DNA of 64,000 nt from NCBI RefSeq assembly GCF_000348905.1, contig NZ_AOFT01000007.1, positions 62,001 to 126,000 of the forward strand, given 5' to 3'. Every line of letters begins with the position of its first letter. Position 1 is the stretch's first letter. The translations under genes were made by a program, and so were the position numbers. This DNA comes from Bhargavaea cecembensis DSE10. GTDB lineage: Bacteria; Bacillota; Bacilli; Bacillales_A; Planococcaceae. The notes below the pieces were generated by a model that had not been told where the DNA came from, searched no databases, and saw only the letters and a program-made list of their open reading frames with translations. Shown one piece after another: positions 60,160 through 64,000 of this stretch.

Positions 60160-60612
60160 TTATCCACCTGTGGATGGAGTGACCTCGGCCGGCATGTTCA
60201 GCTCCACCTTAACCGCTCCGGAACCGTCACTTGTCACCAGCCAGTTTGAGGACAGCATCTTGTTTAACTGCTGCAGATCTTGCGGGGAGAGCCGGAGTCC
60301 CCAAATCCCCGTCTCCATCAGCGAATAATCCCGTTCCTCTTCTTTGCCGAAACGCATCCGCAACAGGTTCTTTAACCCGTTGAACGTCACAAACTTCACT
60401 TCATAGCCGTCAAAGAGAGCCGACCGGAACGTCGCAAGATCCTCTCGTGCAGCCTTCACCAGCTCGCTGTAATCAAACCGCGGTTCAAGCTCTTTTAGCC
60501 GTCCGGCATTTTCCTGCTCGACAAGAGTGATGATTTCTTCGTTTGACATCCCTTTGCTGCGGAGTGATTCGACCATATAGGCCTCCATTAAGGACAATTT
60601 TACTTTGGTCAA
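60160..60612 (-). CDS. Unknown 150-residue protein
   Basis: The protein has no signal peptide or membrane helix and starts at TTG 60612 with AGGGGG. It is predicted to be alpha/beta, with KFVTFNGLKNLLRMRFGKEEERDY and IWGLRLSPQDLQQLNKML as notable segments. It heads the run leading into the APH-like gene. I do not recognise a family. Confidence 0.72.
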   Translation of the reverse strand: MTKVKLSLMEAYMVESLRSKGMSNEEIITLVEQENAGRLKELEPRFDYSELVKAAREDLATFRSALFDGYEVKFVTFNGLKNLLRMRFGKEEERDYSLMETGIWGLRLSPQDLQQLNKMLSSNWLVTSDGSGAVKVELNMPAEVTPSTGG

Positions 60613-60659
60613 TGGATGTTCCCCCTCATATTCAGCCTTTGAGATAAACAGTTCTTAAA

Positions 60660-60694
60660 CCAAACCGGCATGGAAGCCTCCCATGCCGGTTTGA
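60660..60694 (-). terminator. Terminator of the restriction-modification operon
   Basis: AAACCGGCATGG and CCATGCCGGTTT arms, followed on the minus strand by GGTTTAAG; just after the stop of the nuclease gene. Confidence 0.75.
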
Positions 60695-60699
60695 AACAC

Positions 60700-61611
60700 T
60701 TATAAGTCTACGTTTATTTGCTTGTAAGAGAGTCCGCTTAGGTCGACAGTATAATTGACCTTTATAATCCGTTCCAATAGGTTTTGATCCTTGAAGGAGT
60801 CCTGATTAATCAACGGAAAGTTTTCGTCCACTATGTATTCTCTCATTTCGTGGAGTCTATATTTCCGGACCCTTCCCGAAGAATACTTTTCATATCCGCC
60901 TCTCGACAAAGAATCCTCAATGACATGCTCGGGAATGCCTTTCCTGACCAGGAGGCCTGCAAGATCATCAATAGACTTACCCGAATTCGATTCTTCAAAG
61001 CGCAGGAAGTATATCTTCATACCTTTTTCGCGCTGCAGCTGAAATTGGCTGCTTATTTGTATCAGTGAATCGTAACGCATTGTTGTGGACTTAACTTCGC
61101 AGTCGCCTTTAGCTCCCTCAAAATCGACCGTGCTGTTTTTAGGACCAGTCCACTCAACCTGTTCTCCCTGACTGACCAAATAATAATAGGTTATCAGCTC
61201 TCCGAGGACATTATGAGGAGAAGAATCTACACTTCTATTGCCCAGGAGCTCCCTCATCTGCTCCCACCATTCGAGAGGGTTTGCTTCTATTTTGCTTCTT
61301 TCCTCACCATTTTCGCCGGGATCTGCGAATGCGGCACAGATATTCGCAAACTCATTCCTAAGCTCTTCAACTTCACTGGATAGGAACAGGTAATTACCTG
61401 TCTTGCCTCCAATTTCATAATCAGTTGTAGCGTATCTGGCATTGGAAAAACGCTCATTAATCTTGATGCCTGGTGATATTTCAAGCGCTACTCCGTAGCT
61501 CTTGCCCATCCTGATCACATAGGCGGGGTAATCCCCTACTTCCTCTAAGGGCAAGGCTTTCCCATTCCCAAGCGAAGCAAATCCGGTTCTGATTTCCTGG
61601 ACCAGTTTCAT
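60700..61611 (-). CDS. DUF4420-type PD-(D/E)XK restriction endonuclease
   Basis: The 303-residue protein has VDFEGAKGDCEVKSTTMRY (about residues 163-181) with the D...ExK catalytic pattern, preceded by LGELITYYYLVSQGE and followed by ISSQFQLQREKG, the usual DUF4420 blocks. Such proteins occur in restriction systems with m5C methyltransferases, MORC-like ATPases and Z1 helicases (Iyer and Aravind's MutL/MORC clusters, from memory). It overlaps the methyltransferase gene by 4 nt. The recognition site is unknown. Confidence 0.85.
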   Translation of the reverse strand: MKLVQEIRTGFASLGNGKALPLEEVGDYPAYVIRMGKSYGVALEISPGIKINERFSNARYATTDYEIGGKTGNYLFLSSEVEELRNEFANICAAFADPGENGEERSKIEANPLEWWEQMRELLGNRSVDSSPHNVLGELITYYYLVSQGEQVEWTGPKNSTVDFEGAKGDCEVKSTTMRYDSLIQISSQFQLQREKGMKIYFLRFEESNSGKSIDDLAGLLVRKGIPEHVIEDSLSRGGYEKYSSGRVRKYRLHEMREYIVDENFPLINQDSFKDQNLLERIIKVNYTVDLSGLSYKQINVDL

Positions 61612-62966
61612 TTCACTACCTCCGCCATATTCAGATTTACCAGCATTGCTTTTCCAATTGCTTCAGACATAAGTGGGGGCACAGCATTTCCAATCTGTTT
61701 AAAGGCATCACTCATGGAACAGTTAAATACAAAATCATCCGGAAAGGATTGAAGCCGGGCTGCCTCCCTGACGGAAATTCCCCGTGGCTCCCATGGATGT
61801 ATATGACTGTATGTATCTGTCCCCAAATGTGCAACTACTGTATGAGAGGGCTTTAACGGATCGAGCCGCCTCCACTTTCCGATGAACTTATCCGCTGAGT
61901 AAGGGGGTACAAATTCTTTCTTGATCTTCTTATACTCCTCCGGCTGGTCCTTCTCGTTAACTCTCCGTTCCTTAAGGGCTTTCTTAAAATGTACATTGGC
62001 GATTTCCAATGCATTCAAGTAATTGTCCCCTGGAGCCATATCGTTAAAAATCCTAAAGTCTCTCAGCGTCCTTCTGAATGCATGTCCGCTCACCTTTTCA
62101 GATCCAGACCGCATAGCTTTCTGATATTCATTTTTGGGGTCATGCTTGTAGGGCAGACGAAGGTTGAGTTTAGTTTGGGCATATGGCTGATCCGGATCAG
62201 TAAATAGAGAAGGGAGATCTGACAATGCATCACCTACGGTTACCCATCTTGGTGCGTCTGTTGCCGGCAAGTTGGGTTTATGGAAGAACTTTGACTCCGC
62301 AAATCCCGGAAAGCGCGCTTCATACTGAGTCCTGTAATCACTATGTCTGTTATGCGTAGGAATTGGCAGGCTGATAATTTCACCAAATCCTTTTTTCACA
62401 GCCATTACAATGACTCTTTCTCTGATTTGCGGTACTCCATAATCAGCAGAATTTAAGATTGTCCATACCGCTTCGTAACCATTATCTTCTAATATTCCGC
62501 AAACAATATGAGGGATATTTTCTCCATTATAATTTACAGATTCCGGAACGTTCTCCATGACGACAGCCGGGGCATCAAGTTCCAGAGCAAATCTTAAAAA
62601 GTCCTGATATAACTTCCCCCTGGTATCCAGGTGAAAGGATCTGTGTTCTCCCAATGAATTCAGCTTGGCACGGCCGGCTCTTGAATACGCCTGACATGGC
62701 GGGCCTCCAATTACAATAGGAGAAGTGCCGGGATTGATCTCTAGTGTTTCCGGAGTACTCTCTGTAATATCACCGCAAATGTGTTCATGGTCGATCCCAT
62801 TCTTCCAATAAAGATTATAGGAAGCCGTTGAGGCTGCGGAGCGGTCCATTTCCAATCCTCCAGAGACCGAAAAGCCTGCTTTCTGAAAGCCTAAAGCCAA
62901 TCCGCCACAACCGGAAAATAAATCAACAATGCTAAATCGCTTTGTCTTTTGCATCGAAGTATTCAA
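61608..62966 (-). CDS. DNA (cytosine-5) methyltransferase
   Basis: The 452-residue enzyme has m5C motifs I (VDLFSGCGGLALGFQKAG), IV (GGPPCQAYSRAG, catalytic Cys), VI (VMENVPE), VIII (QIRERV) and X (QIGNAVPP). The long stretch of about 150 residues before the final motifs is the target recognition domain. A TTG at 62966 lies 4 bases after AAAGGAG; an ATG at 62954 is the alternative. It overlaps the upstream gene by 35 nt and the nuclease gene by 4 nt. Confidence 0.94.
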   Translation of the reverse strand: MNTSMQKTKRFSIVDLFSGCGGLALGFQKAGFSVSGGLEMDRSAASTASYNLYWKNGIDHEHICGDITESTPETLEINPGTSPIVIGGPPCQAYSRAGRAKLNSLGEHRSFHLDTRGKLYQDFLRFALELDAPAVVMENVPESVNYNGENIPHIVCGILEDNGYEAVWTILNSADYGVPQIRERVIVMAVKKGFGEIISLPIPTHNRHSDYRTQYEARFPGFAESKFFHKPNLPATDAPRWVTVGDALSDLPSLFTDPDQPYAQTKLNLRLPYKHDPKNEYQKAMRSGSEKVSGHAFRRTLRDFRIFNDMAPGDNYLNALEIANVHFKKALKERRVNEKDQPEEYKKIKKEFVPPYSADKFIGKWRRLDPLKPSHTVVAHLGTDTYSHIHPWEPRGISVREAARLQSFPDDFVFNCSMSDAFKQIGNAVPPLMSEAIGKAMLVNLNMAEVVK

Positions 62967-63645
62967 AAAGCTCCTTTACATATGCCTGTTCACCGCCGTC
63001 CACCAAGGCAGGTTCGATTACCTTCGTACGTGCAGTGTTCAGCCGCATAATCTTTCTGAACATCTCAGTTGAGTGTTTGTCCGGGTACTCATCCGCAATT
63101 ACACCATAGTACCTCATTAGATTCCTGGTTAGCGAAACACGATAACCGCCCGAACCCGGGCGCTCAACAAGCTGTACCACAGTGTCCGTGGTGTTGTCCT
63201 TGAGTATATCATAGGTTGATTGTATGCTCCCCTGCCATGAAAGATGGATATACCACCAAAGAGCTTTCACCCAAATTCTTCTGGACTCCTGGTAGAAGCG
63301 TGACGCTTTGAGGCCTTCCCATCGGCGCTCAACCACATCAGGAATCAGCTTAATTGAGATATATCTCCAAAAGTCATCATCAGAAGCTTCGCGTTCATTG
63401 ACACTGTTTTTTATCGTCAGATATTCATAGAGATTCAAAGCAAATAGCAGGTCGAACAGATAATAGTTCTTATTTCTTGAGAGACCCCGGCTCTCCAGCT
63501 CTTCAAGTGCCTTGCTTTCAGCAGTAACCAAGCTTTCCCTATGAAGCTTATCGGCATCGGAAAGCCTCGGCAGCCTGACCTTGCCGTCATTTGTCCACTT
63601 TTTGAAAACATCTTCTGCTTCATTTCTTGTCAATCTTCCAAGCAT
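62932..63645 (-). CDS. Helical restriction-system accessory protein (DUF6339-like?)
   Basis: The 237-residue protein is all-helical and charged, with RRWEGLKASRFYQESRRIWVKALWWYIHLSW and GSGGYRVSLTRNLMRYYGVIADEYPDKHSTEMFRKIMRLN. Proteins of this shape (DUF6339) stand in MORC/Z1-type restriction clusters, and I recall them from such operons with limited certainty. GGAGGG precedes the ATG, inside the end of the upstream gene. It overlaps the methyltransferase. Confidence 0.65.
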   Translation of the reverse strand: MLGRLTRNEAEDVFKKWTNDGKVRLPRLSDADKLHRESLVTAESKALEELESRGLSRNKNYYLFDLLFALNLYEYLTIKNSVNEREASDDDFWRYISIKLIPDVVERRWEGLKASRFYQESRRIWVKALWWYIHLSWQGSIQSTYDILKDNTTDTVVQLVERPGSGGYRVSLTRNLMRYYGVIADEYPDKHSTEMFRKIMRLNTARTKVIEPALVDGGEQAYVKELFEYFDAKDKAI

Positions 63646-63651
63646 AACCGC

Positions 63652-64000
63652 TTACCCTCCAAATCTGCCATATATGTCTTCCCTAATGGACCCGGCAAGC
63701 TTCTCGGGACTTGTAACGTCCCAATTAAATGTATTGACGAAGTAATAGATAGCTTCACCAATAGAACCCTTTTCAAAATTTTGGCCGCTCATGATGTCAG
63801 TCCAGTCGTCTCCCAGTTTAAGCCGCTCAATGATGATTTGGAATGAGGAGGATAAAATCTCCAGCAGTAACGGTGACTGACCGATTCCCTTCTTGATATT
63901 AAGCTCTTTGTTAAATCTGTGTTTGAGATTAAGGTAAATACGAACATATTCCTGACTGAAAGGTTCAGTAAGCGGGTCTGTCCAATTACATTCGACCCAC
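63652..64000 (-). CDS. Unknown gene of the restriction operon, N-terminus beyond the edge
   Basis: An open minus-strand frame enters from the right edge and runs for 115 codons to TAA at 63654-63652. It ends in ...EKLAGSIREDIYGRFGG. Segments EYVRIYLNLKHRFNKEL and LLEILSSSFQIIIERLKLG indicate helices. It is 6 bp from the next start, so it belongs to the operon. In comparable systems a MORC-type ATPase or Z1 helicase lies here, but the visible part does not decide. Confidence 0.8.
   Translation of the reverse strand, partial: WVECNWTDPLTEPFSQEYVRIYLNLKHRFNKELNIKKGIGQSPLLLEILSSSFQIIIERLKLGDDWTDIMSGQNFEKGSIGEAIYYFVNTFNWDVTSPEKLAGSIREDIYGRFGG

Noticed and set aside
60612-60700. Attachment-site-like boundary of the restriction island
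   Set aside because: Only the operon terminator is visible; no direct repeat or integrase supports an insertion site in this window.

Overview
The window is chromosomal DNA from a GC-rich, endospore-forming Gram-positive rod. The left third carries the classic Bacillus gene order ctsR-mcsA-mcsB-clpC-radA-yacL-ispD-ispF-gltX-cysE-cysS-mrnC-rlmB-rae1-sigH-secE-nusG-rplK-rplA, all on the minus strand. A CotD-like spore coat gene, SigH, a Bacillus-type Ku/LigD pair, many TTG/GTG starts behind strong Shine-Dalgarno sites and high GC (a rough impression, not counted) fit a Caryophanaceae/Planococcaceae-type organism such as Bhargavaea. That placement is inference. In B. subtilis this core lies near oriC and is transcribed away from it, so higher coordinates here should be closer to the origin.

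Layout. 1-18.3 kb: translation, protein-quality-control and isoprenoid housekeeping genes, with a cysteine T-box before cysE, CtsR boxes before both ctsR and clpC, and two L1-site-like leaders. Two genes expected from B. subtilis order were not found: disA between radA and yacL, where a 21-bp tandem repeat lies, and rpmGB between sigH and secE. 18.4-28.4 kb: small accessory genes (GNAT, NERD nuclease-like, FN3-like protein, DCC oxidoreductase, CotD-like coat protein, GrpB) and a TetR-regulated ABC-2 exporter. 28.5-32.2 kb: a TPP-riboswitch-controlled thiamine salvage operon tenA-thiM-thiD-thiE-thiW. 32.2-48.7 kb: a second TetR unit with divergent membrane genes, a SWIM protein, two paralogous TlpA-like proteins around a peroxiredoxin-fold protein without any cysteine and an ABC-F ATPase with an attenuator-type leader, an FMN reductase, a VWA lipoprotein, a flavoprotein dehydrogenase, a UvrA-like ATPase and an alkaline phosphatase with a PhoP-box array. 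48.9-53.5 kb: AbgT-type transporter and the NHEJ pair ku/ligD.

53.5-56.7 kb is the most unusual part: DnaA-box-like clusters flank an actin-like ParM gene followed by a small RHH-like adaptor with an acidic Pro/Glu tail. Upstream lie three TTGTGCGCA iterons and an inverted repeat around the promoter. It looks like a type II plasmid partition cassette in the chromosome. 56.6-60.6 kb: NrnB, a histidine phosphatase, AAC(6')-like and APH-like genes and small proteins. 60.7-64 kb: a visibly AT-richer restriction-modification operon (DUF4420-type PD-(D/E)XK nuclease, m5C methyltransferase, an unknown helical protein and a gene cut by the window edge), probably acquired by transfer.

Non-coding DNA has recurrent features: locus-specific 21-bp tandem repeats at five intergenic sites, and a TTTCCCGGGAAAT palindrome at four sites, phased at about 31 bp in one of them. 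I saw no rRNA, tRNA, CRISPR array, insertion sequence or prophage.
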